The notes under the pieces were generated by a model. The model made no database searches, had not been told where the DNA came from, and was given only the letters and a program-made list of their open reading frames with translations. Made by a program: the position numbers and the translations under genes. DNA of 64,000 nt, taken from NCBI GenBank assembly GCA_000341795.1, contig AODO01000020.1, positions 79,222 to 143,221 on the forward strand, in the 5' to 3' direction. Shown here in pieces: positions 15,232 to 24,688 of the stretch (its first letter is position 1; each line of letters begins with the position of its first letter). This stretch comes from Rhodococcus triatomae BKS 15-14. Its GTDB lineage: Bacteria; Actinomycetota; Actinomycetes; Mycobacteriales; Mycobacteriaceae.

Positions 15232-17247
15232 ATGGACGACGCACCTCGACACGCCGGACCTGCGAGTCCCGTCCCCGCTACCACCACGGTCGATCGCCGC
15301 CGCGTCCTGAAGTCCGGTATGGCGGCCGGCGTCGGTCTCGTGGCGACCGCGCTCGGCAGCGGCGTCGCGGCCGCCGGATCCCGGCGACCGAACATCCTCC
15401 TCCTCGTCAGCGAGGACTGTGGCGCACAGCATCTCGGGATCTACGGCGGGAACGCCACCACCCCGACCATCGACGCGCTGGCCGCCGACGGCGTCCGCTG
15501 GACGAATGCGTTCGCGGCGGCGCCGGTCTGTGCACCGTCCCGGTTCGCGATGATCACCGGAGTCGAACCGGAACGGTCGGCGCCCGCCAATCACATGCGG
15601 GCAGCCGGCTCGCTGCCGCCCGAACTGAACGGGGCCGGATGGACGCAGTACCTGCGCGACGCCGGGTACTACTGCACCAACAACGCCAAGGAGGACTACA
15701 ACGCCTCCGGCCTGGACCTCACCCGAACCTGGGACGAGTCGTCACCGTCCGCGCATTGGCACAACCGCCCGGCCGGCGCGCCCTTCTACGCGGTCTTCAA
15801 CCCAACCATGACGCACGAGCTCTCGATGGCGTTCGCCCTGCCCGGCGCCGACGCACTCCCCGCCGGGATCACCACTCCGTACCTCCGCGAGCTGGCCGCG
15901 GCCCACGCAGTGGCCCCGACCCCGATCCTCGGCGGACCGACCAGGCCCCAGGACGTCCGGATTCCGAGTTACCACCCGGACACACCGACCACCCGCAACG
16001 ACGCCGCCACCTATCTCAACCAGATCAACCAGATGGACTCCGAGCTCGCCGTCCGCCTGCGGGAGCTCGAGGAGGCAGGCGTCGCCGACGACACGATCGT
16101 GCTGTACTTCAGCGACCACGGCGGCGTCCTGCCGCGGTCGAAACGGTTCTGTTACGACAGCGGTCTGCGGATTCCGCTGGTGGCCCGGTTCGGACGCAAC
16201 GTCGCGCATCACGCACCGGCCGCGCGCGGATCGTCGGTGGACGACGTCGTCGGCGTGAGCGTCGACCTCGCGCCCACAGTGCTGTCGCTCGCCGGTCTCC
16301 CGGTGCCGCGGTGGATGAACGGGGACTCGTTCGTGCGGCCGACCCGCCGCACCGGACTCGCGTTCGGGATGCGCAACCGGATGGACGAACGCTACGACTT
16401 CGTCCGCACCGTCCGCGACGAACGTTTCCGCTACATCCGCAACTACATGCCGCACGTCCCACACGGCCAGCACATCCAATTCATGTGGCTGCAGGCCGGC
16501 TACCGAGAATGGGACGTCCTCCGCGAACAGGGCCGGCTGCCGGACCATCAGGCCGGGTTCTGGGCCGAGCGCCCCGCCGAAGAGCTCTACGACGTGTGGA
16601 GCGATCCCGATGAGACCACCAACCTCGTGGACCGACCCGAGTACGCCACCGAACTGTCCCGGCTGCGCGAAGCCCTCGACGACCACATCCTCGCGATCAA
16701 CGACAACGGCTTCATCCCCGAGGGTTCTGGCGCCGAGGGATACCTCCCGAGCCGGTCCCCCGCCGACCACCCGTTGCGGGAGGTGATGCGCGTCGCGGCG
16801 CTCGCCATCACCCGGGACTGCCGGAACCTGACGGCGTTCCTCCGGTCACTCGACCATCCGAACCCTGTTGTGCGGTTCTGGGCGGCCAGTGGCCTGCGAC
16901 TGCTCGGCACTGGATCGGCGCCCGAGGCGGCGGCCGTCGACACCGCGCTGGGCCGAGAGCCATCGCCACACGTTCAGGTCGTGCTGGCGGAGTCGCTCGT
17001 CGTCGCCGTCGACGACCGCGCCGCCCTGGACCGGCTGGCCTGGTTGCTCACCGAGCACCCTGACGGGTGGGTCCGGCTGCAGTCGGCGAACGCCCTGGAC
17101 CGGGTCGGCGCGCGGGCGCTGCCGGTTGTCGACGCGCTCCGCGCCGCGTCCTCCGGGGTCGGTGGATCGGACGCGGTCGCCCACACGCGGACCGCGGCAG
17201 CACACACCGTTCGAGCACTGGAAGGTCGCTCAGCCGGGGTGCCCTGA
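15232..17247 (+). CDS. Tat-exported type I sulfatase with a C-terminal helical-repeat region
   Basis: A 671-residue sulfatase. A twin-arginine signal (VDRRRVLKSG plus a hydrophobic stretch to about residue 48) indicates export of a folded enzyme. The sulfatase signature is CAPSR with Cys100 as the formylglycine precursor. The metal site includes SEDCG near the start and YFSDHGG near residue 295. Residues from about 515 on contain HEAT-like units (HPNPVVRFWAASGLRLLG, HPDGWVRLQSANALDRVG). ATG 15232 or the GTG immediately before it is the start. The 3' end overlaps the convergent membrane gene by 18 bp. The substrate is unknown. Confidence 0.88.
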   Translation: MDDAPRHAGPASPVPATTTVDRRRVLKSGMAAGVGLVATALGSGVAAAGSRRPNILLLVSEDCGAQHLGIYGGNATTPTIDALAADGVRWTNAFAAAPVCAPSRFAMITGVEPERSAPANHMRAAGSLPPELNGAGWTQYLRDAGYYCTNNAKEDYNASGLDLTRTWDESSPSAHWHNRPAGAPFYAVFNPTMTHELSMAFALPGADALPAGITTPYLRELAAAHAVAPTPILGGPTRPQDVRIPSYHPDTPTTRNDAATYLNQINQMDSELAVRLRELEEAGVADDTIVLYFSDHGGVLPRSKRFCYDSGLRIPLVARFGRNVAHHAPAARGSSVDDVVGVSVDLAPTVLSLAGLPVPRWMNGDSFVRPTRRTGLAFGMRNRMDERYDFVRTVRDERFRYIRNYMPHVPHGQHIQFMWLQAGYREWDVLREQGRLPDHQAGFWAERPAEELYDVWSDPDETTNLVDRPEYATELSRLREALDDHILAINDNGFIPEGSGAEGYLPSRSPADHPLREVMRVAALAITRDCRNLTAFLRSLDHPNPVVRFWAASGLRLLGTGSAPEAAAVDTALGREPSPHVQVVLAESLVVAVDDRAALDRLAWLLTEHPDGWVRLQSANALDRVGARALPVVDALRAASSGVGGSDAVAHTRTAAAHTVRALEGRSAGVP

Positions 17248-17778
17248 CGGCGCCCGCTCGCGCACCTCCCGATGTCGCGGGTCCCGCTCCCGGCGCGGCA
17301 CCAGCAGGACGCCGAACCCGACCGCAACGGCGAAACAGCACAACGTGATCCACGGCCACGCGGTCAGCGTGACCGAGTCCGTCTGCACGTCCACGCCGGG
17401 CCCGAACGACGCGTGTCGGAGTTCGTCGTCTCCGACGAACCAGAAGACCGTCGTGGCGGCCACCGCGGCGACGACGATCGTGACGTATCCCGCCACGAGG
17501 GGCCGGTACGTCGGGCTCGCGCGCCACAGCGCGATCACCACCAGCGCACACGCCAACGCCAGCAGGACCGACCCGGTGGGCCCGTCGACGCCCTGGCCCG
17601 ACATGCCTTCGACGACACCGGGGCGCTCCACGTCCGCAGCGGTGAGATCGGACGAGTCCGGGATCACGGTGCCGAGGCCACGCGCCCACGGCATCACCGT
17701 GCCGATCGCGGCCACGGCCGCCACCCCGAGCAGTGCGAGCGACCATCGCGTGGCGGGCGTCCGGGCCGGTGACGTCAC
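17230..17778 (-). CDS. Four-helix membrane protein at the end of the mce operon
   Basis: A 182-residue protein with hydrophobic segments at about 13-30, 68-86, 92-114 and 139-160 and charged ends. Its start overlaps the upstream Mce-associated gene by 4 bp (ATGA), so it belongs to the mce transcript. It has the general layout of actinobacterial Trp-operon-type membrane proteins (TIGR02234-like), but that resemblance is weak. Its 3' end overlaps the sulfatase gene on the other strand. Function is unknown. Confidence 0.7.
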   Translation of the reverse strand: MTSPARTPATRWSLALLGVAAVAAIGTVMPWARGLGTVIPDSSDLTAADVERPGVVEGMSGQGVDGPTGSVLLALACALVVIALWRASPTYRPLVAGYVTIVVAAVAATTVFWFVGDDELRHASFGPGVDVQTDSVTLTAWPWITLCCFAVAVGFGVLLVPRRERDPRHREVRERAPSGHPG

Positions 17779-18560
17779 GGCGCCGGTGCGGGCGCCGGTG
17801 CGGCGGGCGAGTCGACACCGGGCGAGGACGGATCCGTGGGGAGCGCGCCGGGCCCACCGGCACCGACCGACCCGTCCTGTGCGGTCCCGGCGATGCCCGC
17901 GACATCGGTGATCAGCCAGTCGTCACCGCGGTCCAGCGTGATCGTGTAGGGGGTGACCGTGTTGATTCCCTCGGGATTCTGCGTGCTCGTCATGTGCGTG
18001 GACACGAACACCTGGACGACGTACTCGTCGTCGCTCCTGATGTCGACGGTCGTCGCCGCGATGAGCTTCGCGGTCTGCGACCACTGCACCTCCTGGATCA
18101 GCGGGGTCAGGGTCTGTACCGCCACGTCGAACCGCGACGTGAGTTCGGGCGCCGTGCCCTCCTTCAGCGCAGCGGCCCACGGGTCGAGGTCGCCGAACTC
18201 GAACTGGGCGGCACCGACGGCGTACGAACCGGCGACGTCCTCTGCGGTGTGCGCGTCCCGGGTCGCCTGCTGGGCTGCGGCGAGCTCGTCCGATCGCCGG
18301 TCCAGGAGCACCGCGAGGACACCGGTCACGACCAGCGCGACCGCGCACAGGGCCGCGAGCCCGACGACGACGGGGTGCCGCCTCGGATTCGAGTACTCCC
18401 TCAATCGCGCACCGGCCGACTGCTTCTCGACGACCTTGGCGGACTTCTTCTTCTTTTTCTTCTTCGGCTTGCCGACCATCGCCGCCTTCTCCGCGTGGTC
18501 GTCGGCCGGCGTCGTGTCCCGGGCGTCCCCGTCGAGGTTCGTTCGGCTGTCGATGGTCAT
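17775..18560 (-). CDS. Mce-associated membrane protein (Mam)
   Basis: A 261-residue accessory protein of the mce transporter. The cytoplasmic N-terminus (about 65 residues) contains a striking lysine run, KPKKKKKKKSAK, before one membrane segment (VVVGLAALCAVALVVTGVLAVLL). The outer domain has the Mam/SnoaL-like pattern, with DVAVQTLTPLIQEVQW, a YVVQVFVSTHMTST beta strand and an Ala/Pro-rich tail. Mam proteins are thought to stabilise Mce complexes. It lies 19 bp downstream of mceF and is coupled to the next membrane gene. Confidence 0.82.
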   Translation of the reverse strand: MTIDSRTNLDGDARDTTPADDHAEKAAMVGKPKKKKKKKSAKVVEKQSAGARLREYSNPRRHPVVVGLAALCAVALVVTGVLAVLLDRRSDELAAAQQATRDAHTAEDVAGSYAVGAAQFEFGDLDPWAAALKEGTAPELTSRFDVAVQTLTPLIQEVQWSQTAKLIAATTVDIRSDDEYVVQVFVSTHMTSTQNPEGINTVTPYTITLDRGDDWLITDVAGIAGTAQDGSVGAGGPGALPTDPSSPGVDSPAAPAPAPAP

Positions 18561-18579
18561 GGTGGAGCTCCGATCTGTC

Positions 18580-19539
18580 TCAGTTCGGGACGGTCACGTT
18601 CAGGTGCAGGCTTCCGTCGGGCATCGCACCCATCGCCTGCTGCACGAGGGATGCGATGTCGACGGTGGACAGCAGGCTCCCGTAGCTCCGCACCGAGGGC
18701 AGCAACGTCGACGCGAAGTCCCCGGCCTGCGGCGAGTACTCGGTGGCGAGGGCGGCGCCGCGGTCCAGGACCGGTCGCCACCGTTCCCGGATGATCTGCC
18801 CGCCGTTGGTGTAGTCGGCGAATCTGCGGACCTTGACGATGACCTTCCGCAGTTCGTCACCGGTCATCTCCAGTTCCGGCCGCATCGGTCGCGTCGACGG
18901 ACCCACCCAGTCACCACGCTGGATCAGCGAGGAGGAATCGCGAATGATGTTGACCAGCGCCGGCTGCGAGTGGATCATCGTCGCCGCCAGGACCTCCGCG
19001 GCGGGCGTCAACCGGTCGACCGCCTCGTCGGTGCCTGCGAGCGCCGTCGAGATCGTGTCGATCAGTTCGTTGACGAGAGCGGGGTCCACCTGATCGAGCA
19101 GTCTCCGGGTGGAGCCGAGAAGCTCCGGCACCGATGCCGGGGTCGCGGCTGCGGTCGCCGTCAACTGCTGACCGTCCGCGATCACCGGACCGTCGTCACC
19201 CACGTCCGGATAGATGAAGAGTCCACTCTCACCGATCATCGACTGGTTCTCGATGACGAAACGACTCGCGACCGGAATCTCGTACGCCGCATCGACATCG
19301 GCGGTGATCTCGATGTCCGCTCCACTGTCCGCCACCGAGGTGACGTTGCCGATGGGGACTCCCCGGTACAGGACGGCCGAGCCGGCGTGCAGACCGTTGG
19401 ACGTCGGCGCACTGATCGACATCGTCGTCCGCTGCGCGGTCGGACTCGTCCCGAGCACCCCCGTCGCCACGTAGGCGAGCGCCGCCACGAACACCACGAC
19501 CGTCGCGACGATCGACAGCACTCCACGGCGTGTGGTCAT
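18580..19539 (-). CDS. MCE family protein, sixth of the operon (MceF position)
   Basis: A 319-residue MlaD/MCE protein: one N-terminal membrane anchor (GVLSIVATVVVFVAALAYVA), the MCE beta-barrel domain (about residues 35-115, with GLHAGSAVLYRGVPIGNV) and a long helical region thought to form the lipid tunnel. The start overlaps mceE by 4 bp. The length is short relative to the roughly 450-550 residues of mycobacterial MceF. Part of a periplasm-spanning lipid or sterol importer. Confidence 0.88.
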   Translation of the reverse strand: MTTRRGVLSIVATVVVFVAALAYVATGVLGTSPTAQRTTMSISAPTSNGLHAGSAVLYRGVPIGNVTSVADSGADIEITADVDAAYEIPVASRFVIENQSMIGESGLFIYPDVGDDGPVIADGQQLTATAAATPASVPELLGSTRRLLDQVDPALVNELIDTISTALAGTDEAVDRLTPAAEVLAATMIHSQPALVNIIRDSSSLIQRGDWVGPSTRPMRPELEMTGDELRKVIVKVRRFADYTNGGQIIRERWRPVLDRGAALATEYSPQAGDFASTLLPSVRSYGSLLSTVDIASLVQQAMGAMPDGSLHLNVTVPN

Positions 19540-20561
19540 CGCAGCGCCCCCATCATCCGCAGGACCGAGGTGACCGACCTGGTGGTGTCACTGTCACCGA
19601 AGGAGATCCTGTCCAGCGCGATCGCACCGTTGGCCGCGAACGGCACGAGCTGGTTGTCGTACAGGCCGACCAGCTTGCCACCGTTGCCCGCCAGTTCCGT
19701 CGAGCTCTCCGAGTACGAGCGCAGAATCGGAACGAGCTGGTCCAGGAACGGATTCAGCTGCGCCAGCCGCGGCACCAGCCACATGAGGCCCGCGTTGAGG
19801 TTGTCGACGCCTGCGATCAGTTTGAATCCACCGTCGACGGCACCGAAGACGGCGCCGATGCCGAACCGGCCGTCGGCGCCGAACGCCTTGCCGAGCGAGG
19901 CCGGGTCGGATGCGACGGAGGTCGTGGACCGTCGCAGGCTCTCGATGACGGCATCGAGCTCGTTCGTCCCCGCGGCGAGATCCGCGATGGTCTCGGCGCC
20001 CACCCGCGAGGCGCCGGGCAGATCGCCGCCGGGCACGTCGACCGACGCGTTGACCTCCCGGACGGCATCCTGAACACGCATGATCGAGCCCGCTGCCATG
20101 AAGTCGGCGAGATTGGTGATGATGTCCTCGATCTGCGGGCCGGGATCGGTGTCGGACAGGGGAATCGCGTCACCGTCCTCGAGGTACTCGGTGGTCTGCT
20201 CGGACGGCGGGACGAGCGCAACGTAGATGTCGCCGAGGATCGTCGTCTGCCGCAGTTCCGCCTTGCTCCCCTTCGGCACCTGGGCCTGTGGCGAGAGCGA
20301 CAGGGTGAGACGCGCGGCGTCCGGCACCAGTTCGATGTCCTCGAGTGTGCCGATCTGAGCTCCGCGCGAGAGCACGCGCGCCCCGAGCGGCAGGTTCACC
20401 ACGGACACGAAGTCGACGTGGATCTCCTTGCCGCCGGAGCCCCCGGCCACCAGACGCGGCAACGTGTTCGCCGGATTCACACCCTGTCCGGCGAACACCA
20501 CGCCCAGCGCGGCGACGACCGCACCGATCCCCACGATCAGACCCGGACGTCGACGGATCAT
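19536..20561 (-). CDS. MCE family protein, fifth of the operon (MceE position)
   Basis: A 341-residue MCE protein with an N-terminal anchor (LIVGIGAVVAALGVVFAG), an MCE domain carrying NLPLGARVLSRGAQIGTL and a helical C-terminal half. In mycobacterial mce operons the fifth gene usually encodes a lipoprotein; here I see no lipobox cysteine near the N-terminus, so the protein is membrane anchored. It overlaps mceD by 4 bp (ATGA). Confidence 0.87.
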   Translation of the reverse strand: MIRRRPGLIVGIGAVVAALGVVFAGQGVNPANTLPRLVAGGSGGKEIHVDFVSVVNLPLGARVLSRGAQIGTLEDIELVPDAARLTLSLSPQAQVPKGSKAELRQTTILGDIYVALVPPSEQTTEYLEDGDAIPLSDTDPGPQIEDIITNLADFMAAGSIMRVQDAVREVNASVDVPGGDLPGASRVGAETIADLAAGTNELDAVIESLRRSTTSVASDPASLGKAFGADGRFGIGAVFGAVDGGFKLIAGVDNLNAGLMWLVPRLAQLNPFLDQLVPILRSYSESSTELAGNGGKLVGLYDNQLVPFAANGAIALDRISFGDSDTTRSVTSVLRMMGALR

Positions 20562-21652
20562 CGCCCGCCCCCTTGGATCGCCGAGGCCACGACGGCCGGG
20601 AGGTCCACGACGGCGGCGTTGCCTGTCTGCGGATCACAACTGCCGGGCTCGACCTGGTTGAGGACCAGGCACGTGGCGTCGGAGGCGTCGGCCGCGAAGC
20701 GGGGTCCCTGCAGGTCCAGCGAGATCGCTCCGGGTCTGCGGCCGACCGCCGCGGTGAGTCCCGTGGTGATCGCAGGCAGCTTCTGGGTGATCGCGGTCAG
20801 ATTCGCGACCGCAGCGGGGTCGACGGGCTGCCCACCACTGGGGATGCTCTCGAGAAGTGGCGCCAGATGGTCACTCAGCAGGTGGTCCAGTCCGACGCCG
20901 AGCCGGCCGAACCCGATGAAGATGTCGGCGAAGTCGCCGAACAGGACACCCATGAAGTTGGTGAGCGACGCGGCGTTCCGGCCGACATCCGTGATGGCCG
21001 TCCAGTTCTCGTCTGCCAGGTCGGTGAGGACGGTGAGGTTGTCGAACACCGTCCGCATCCGGGCGAGGAATTCATCGGGGTCCGACATGAAGCCCGCCAG
21101 GTTCTCGATCGTCCGGTTCAGGTCGCCGCCGGTGCCGCGGAGTTGACCGCTCGCCGCCGCCAGTGCATTGCCGACCGGCGCCGACGAGTCGGGGCCCGCG
21201 CCACCGATCTCGTCGAACATCGTCGTGAACGAGTCGAAGGCGGTGCTGACCGAGATCGGGGTCGCGGTGCGCGACAACGGGACACACTCGTCCGGGTCCA
21301 GCTCGGCGCCACCCGTCGCCTCGGCGCCGACGAGTTCGAGGCGACGATCGGCGAGGACGGAGTTGTTCACGGCCAGTACCCGGACGTCGGCGGCCACCGG
21401 CCGGTCGTCGATCGTCATCCTCACGGTGACGTGGCCCCGGTCGGGAGTGACCTCGGTGACCCGCCCCACCTTGACGCCGCGGATGTTGACGGCGTTGCCC
21501 GCATACAGACCCGCCGAGTCGGACAGCTGCGCGCACAGCGACCGGGTGTCCGACGTCGACGACTGCCGTAGTACCACCACACCACCGGCCAGCACGGCCG
21601 TCACCACGGCCGCGACGACCAGCGCCTGCCACCGACTCCAGCTTCTCAACAT
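20558..21652 (-). CDS. MCE family protein, fourth of the operon (MceD position)
   Basis: A 364-residue MCE protein with an N-terminal hydrophobic anchor (ALVVAAVVTAVLAGGVVVL), an MCE domain (LYAGNAVNIRGVKVGRVTEV) and helices to the end. Cysteines at SLCAQL, DECVPL, ATCLVL and GSCDPQ may form disulfides. ATG 21652 is used; it overlaps mceC by 7 bp. A longer frame starting 24 bp earlier is less likely because the membrane segment would then be internal. Confidence 0.87.
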   Translation of the reverse strand: MLRSWSRWQALVVAAVVTAVLAGGVVVLRQSSTSDTRSLCAQLSDSAGLYAGNAVNIRGVKVGRVTEVTPDRGHVTVRMTIDDRPVAADVRVLAVNNSVLADRRLELVGAEATGGAELDPDECVPLSRTATPISVSTAFDSFTTMFDEIGGAGPDSSAPVGNALAAASGQLRGTGGDLNRTIENLAGFMSDPDEFLARMRTVFDNLTVLTDLADENWTAITDVGRNAASLTNFMGVLFGDFADIFIGFGRLGVGLDHLLSDHLAPLLESIPSGGQPVDPAAVANLTAITQKLPAITTGLTAAVGRRPGAISLDLQGPRFAADASDATCLVLNQVEPGSCDPQTGNAAVVDLPAVVASAIQGGGR

Positions 21653-22662
21653 GCCCGCCCCGCAATCGGGACACACAGGGTGGAGCCGTCGACGACCCGA
21701 TCCCCGAGATCCATCGACACCCCCTGTGGATCCACCACCGCGGCAACCCGATCCACGAGGGCACGCACCTGCGCGATCGCCTCGTTCATGTCGGCGGTCA
21801 ACGCACCGAGTGCCTCGCCGCTGGTGCCCGCCTCGTCCAGCACGCCCTGCAGTCGCTGGGTGTACGGCTCGTCGAATATGTCGCCCATGTAGAGCACCAG
21901 CCGGGACAGCGCGTCGAAGGTCACCATCCCGCGATCCTTGTAGCCGACCATGACCGGCAGGGTGGCCCGCACGCGCCGGATCATCTCCCGAAGGGCGTCG
22001 CGCTGGCCTGCCAGTTCCGTGGTGTACTCCGCTCCCAGGTCGGCGAGGCTCGTCAGCTGCGCCTGCTGCCTGTCCAGGAGCTCCGTCAGGTCTGCCACGT
22101 TCGAGACGATGCCGCGAACCGCGCCGGGTTCGCTGTCGAGCATGTCGGTCACCGCGACCGTCGTGTCACGCATCGTCGTCGCGTCGATCTGCGTACTCAG
22201 TCCCGCCGCCTGGTCGAGCACCTCGGCCGTGGAGTAGGGCACGGACGTGCGTTCCGCCGGGATCGTCGTGTCACCCAGGGGCTGTGCGCCTGCAGGAACC
22301 AGGGCCACGTACGCGCCGCCGACCACGGTCAGCATCCGCACGTCCAGGGAGGTCTGATCGCCGAGGAAGACGGTGTCCTCGACGTCGAGCGTCACGTCGA
22401 CGTGGTCGTCACGGAGGTCGACGGCGCTCACCTTGCCGACCGGGATGCCCGCGATGCGCACCTCGGTACCGGTGGTGACGCCCCCGCTCTCACTCATCTG
22501 TGCGTGAACCTGGGTGCGTCCCGGTGGGTGCAGGTAGAGCAGCGAGGTCACCGCCGTCACCACCACGAGGACGATCGTCACCCCGATCGCCCACATAGCC
22601 TGCGTCCTGGGGGTCACATCCTCGCGGATGGAGAAGTCCTGCAATCGATTCAGCCATTGCAC
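21646..22662 (-). CDS. MCE family protein, third of the operon (MceC position)
   Basis: A 338-residue MCE protein. A cytoplasmic N-terminus of about 17 residues precedes a membrane anchor (MWAIGVTIVLVVVTAVTSLLYL). The MCE domain contains GGVTTGTEVRIAGIPVGKVSAV, and a coiled-coil-prone stretch (ELLDRQQAQLTSLADLG) follows. GTG 22662 overlaps the mceB end by 13 bp. It carries the usual six-protein hexamer logic of actinobacterial Mce systems. Confidence 0.87.
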   Translation of the reverse strand: MQWLNRLQDFSIREDVTPRTQAMWAIGVTIVLVVVTAVTSLLYLHPPGRTQVHAQMSESGGVTTGTEVRIAGIPVGKVSAVDLRDDHVDVTLDVEDTVFLGDQTSLDVRMLTVVGGAYVALVPAGAQPLGDTTIPAERTSVPYSTAEVLDQAAGLSTQIDATTMRDTTVAVTDMLDSEPGAVRGIVSNVADLTELLDRQQAQLTSLADLGAEYTTELAGQRDALREMIRRVRATLPVMVGYKDRGMVTFDALSRLVLYMGDIFDEPYTQRLQGVLDEAGTSGEALGALTADMNEAIAQVRALVDRVAAVVDPQGVSMDLGDRVVDGSTLCVPIAGRAC

Positions 22663-23669
22663 AGTGTCAGCCTCCCGCCGCCGAGCAGGACCTCGCCCAT
22701 GTCGGGCAGCTCCGCGTTCCCCTGCGAGCACCCGTCGTCGAAGCCGACGCGGTTCATGGACGCGTTCAGGGTGCGTGTCACCGTCGGCACCACCGAGAGC
22801 ACGTCGGTGAGCTGGGCCGTGTCCGGGATGGCCTCCATCAGCCGCGCCGTCAGATGGTCGTGACCACCGAGCCCGAGATCGAACACACTCTCCAGGACCC
22901 GGACGATCGGCGGATAGACGTCGGCGCCGCCACCGAAGGCGCTCTTGAGCCGCTCGAGGTTGACCTCAAGGGTGTCGAACAGCATCGCCATGTTGTCCAT
23001 CAGCGTCTCGACGATCTCGGACTTCCCCTCGAGTTGCTCGGAGACGACCCCGAGGTTGGTGACGATCACGGAGATCACCTCCCGCTTGTCGGCGGCGTAT
23101 CGGGTGAGCCTGTCGATGTCGCCGAGCACGTCACCGATCCCGACCCCCTCGTCCCCCTGGACGAGGTGCAGCATGTTGGTCGCGAAGGTGTTGAACACCT
23201 CCGGGTCGGCTCCCTGCAGGATCGGACGCAGACCGTTGAACAGCCGGGTGATGTCGAACGAGCCGGTCGTCATCGTCATCGGAATCGTCGAGCCGTGCGG
23301 CACCTGGCCCGGATCCCCCCGGCTCTCCTCGTCCTTGGCGATCGCCAGGTAGCGCTGACCGACCAGACTCTGGAAACGGATCGACAGCCGGTCGCGCCCG
23401 GTCAGTGTCCGGGACTCCTGAACGGTGAACTCCACCACGGCATTTCCGGACGACTGCAGCTCGATGTCGGTCACCTTGCCGACCTGGACGCCGCGGATAC
23501 GCACGTCGGCGTTCTTACGCAGCCCGAAGACGTCGGAGAACTCGGCGCGATACGTCTCGACGTCCCCCCCGACCGGACGGTTGATCGCCTGCACGATCGC
23601 GTAGACCGCGAGGATCACGACCGCAAGCACCAACAGCAGGCGGGTGACCGCCGAACCCACGCTCCTCAC
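22650..23669 (-). CDS. MCE family protein, second of the operon (MceB position)
   Basis: A 339-residue MCE protein with an N-terminal anchor (LLLVLAVVILAVYAIVQAI), the best conserved MCE domain of the set (FGLRKNADVRIRGVQVGKVTDI) and a long helical C-terminal region ending in cysteines (DDGCSQG, LTLCNG). GTG 23669 overlaps the mceA stop by 4 bp (GTGA), which decides the start over a much longer open frame through the upstream gene. Confidence 0.88.
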   Translation of the reverse strand: MRSVGSAVTRLLLVLAVVILAVYAIVQAINRPVGGDVETYRAEFSDVFGLRKNADVRIRGVQVGKVTDIELQSSGNAVVEFTVQESRTLTGRDRLSIRFQSLVGQRYLAIAKDEESRGDPGQVPHGSTIPMTMTTGSFDITRLFNGLRPILQGADPEVFNTFATNMLHLVQGDEGVGIGDVLGDIDRLTRYAADKREVISVIVTNLGVVSEQLEGKSEIVETLMDNMAMLFDTLEVNLERLKSAFGGGADVYPPIVRVLESVFDLGLGGHDHLTARLMEAIPDTAQLTDVLSVVPTVTRTLNASMNRVGFDDGCSQGNAELPDMGEVLLGGGRLTLCNG

Positions 23670-24688
23670 GATCCCGCCCCCACCCGTGCTGCGATCAGGT
23701 TCAGCGGGGTGCTCACGCCCGGAACGACGTCGAGGTTCGCCGACACCGAGACCGTGGTGCGTCCCGTCGTCGCGTCGGTGTGGAAGACGCCGCCGAACCG
23801 GTCGATCAGGGTGCCGACCTGTTCGGGGGTGACCCCGCTCAGCGCACCGCCGAGCGGGGTGGTGACCGAGGTGACCATGTCGAGCACCGACGCGAGCGGG
23901 CCGGCACCGGTGAACAGCAGACCGAGTCCGGAGAAGAGCGTGCCGATGTCGCCGATCATCGAATGCACCCGGGCGACGTACGGCCGGTCGAGCAGGTCGT
24001 CGGTGTTCACGAGGGTCTCGAGCGCGGTCACCGCACCCGCTCCGGCTTCCCCGACACCGTCGACGGCATCGGCGGCGGTCGGCAACAGGGTGCGCACCGG
24101 AGCGGCATCGGCCTGTTGCAGTGTCTGCAGCGCGAGCGTGGCGGTGGTGAGGAACGGGGTCATCCGAATGGTGGTGTCGCTCACGTCGTTCAGGAGTTCC
24201 GTCAGTTCCGGAGTCAGGACGGGAAGGGTGAACGCCCCCGCGCTGCGGACCGCGGCCGTGATCGTGTGGTCCGACGGCGGCGTCGCCATCACGATGGTGT
24301 CGCCGGAGGACAACGGCGCCCCCGACGTCGTGGGGACGAGCCGGACGGCGTCCGAACCGAACAGGTTGCGGGAGACGAAGCTGACCTGTGAGTCCACGGT
24401 CAGCTTCCCGATCGAGACGTCGTCGACGCACACGTCCATTCGCGTGACCGCGCGGTCGGAGATGTCCAACCCGCACACGGTTCCGACGGTCTCGCCGCGC
24501 AGATCGACGGGGACCCCGGCCTGGATCCCGTCCGGCACGGCCGGTGTGACGATCGTGAACCGGGCGGTGGGATCGTCACCCGCGAACGGGTTGACCACGA
24601 CCATCGCGCCCGCGACGCCGGCGATCAGAACCGCGGCGAGGCCGCGGACGCGCAGCGTTCCGGCAGAAGGTTCGCCCACCCCACTCAT
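23666..24688 (-). CDS. MCE family protein, first of the operon (MceA position)
   Basis: A 340-residue MCE protein with an N-terminal anchor (GLAAVLIAGVAGAMVVV) and a divergent MCE domain (DGIQAGVPVDLRGETVGTV) whose two cysteines (VCGLD, VCVDD) could pair. The helical tail ends in VPGVSTPLNLIAARVG. It is the most diverged of the six by eye. The start overlaps yrbEB by 4 bp (ATGA). Confidence 0.86.
   Translation of the reverse strand: MSGVGEPSAGTLRVRGLAAVLIAGVAGAMVVVNPFAGDDPTARFTIVTPAVPDGIQAGVPVDLRGETVGTVCGLDISDRAVTRMDVCVDDVSIGKLTVDSQVSFVSRNLFGSDAVRLVPTTSGAPLSSGDTIVMATPPSDHTITAAVRSAGAFTLPVLTPELTELLNDVSDTTIRMTPFLTTATLALQTLQQADAAPVRTLLPTAADAVDGVGEAGAGAVTALETLVNTDDLLDRPYVARVHSMIGDIGTLFSGLGLLFTGAGPLASVLDMVTSVTTPLGGALSGVTPEQVGTLIDRFGGVFHTDATTGRTTVSVSANLDVVPGVSTPLNLIAARVGAGS

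Noticed and set aside
12294..16613. A 1439-codon open frame on the plus strand opposite clpB
   Set aside because: It lies antisense to the unmistakable clpB gene and runs out of frame into the sulfatase; its composition is the Arg/Asp/Val-rich mirror of GC-rich coding DNA and it has no domain.
22650..24476. A 608-codon extended version of the second MCE gene
   Set aside because: The added N-terminus is an off-frame reading of mceA; the GTGA overlap and the membrane anchor directly after GTG 23669 fix the start.
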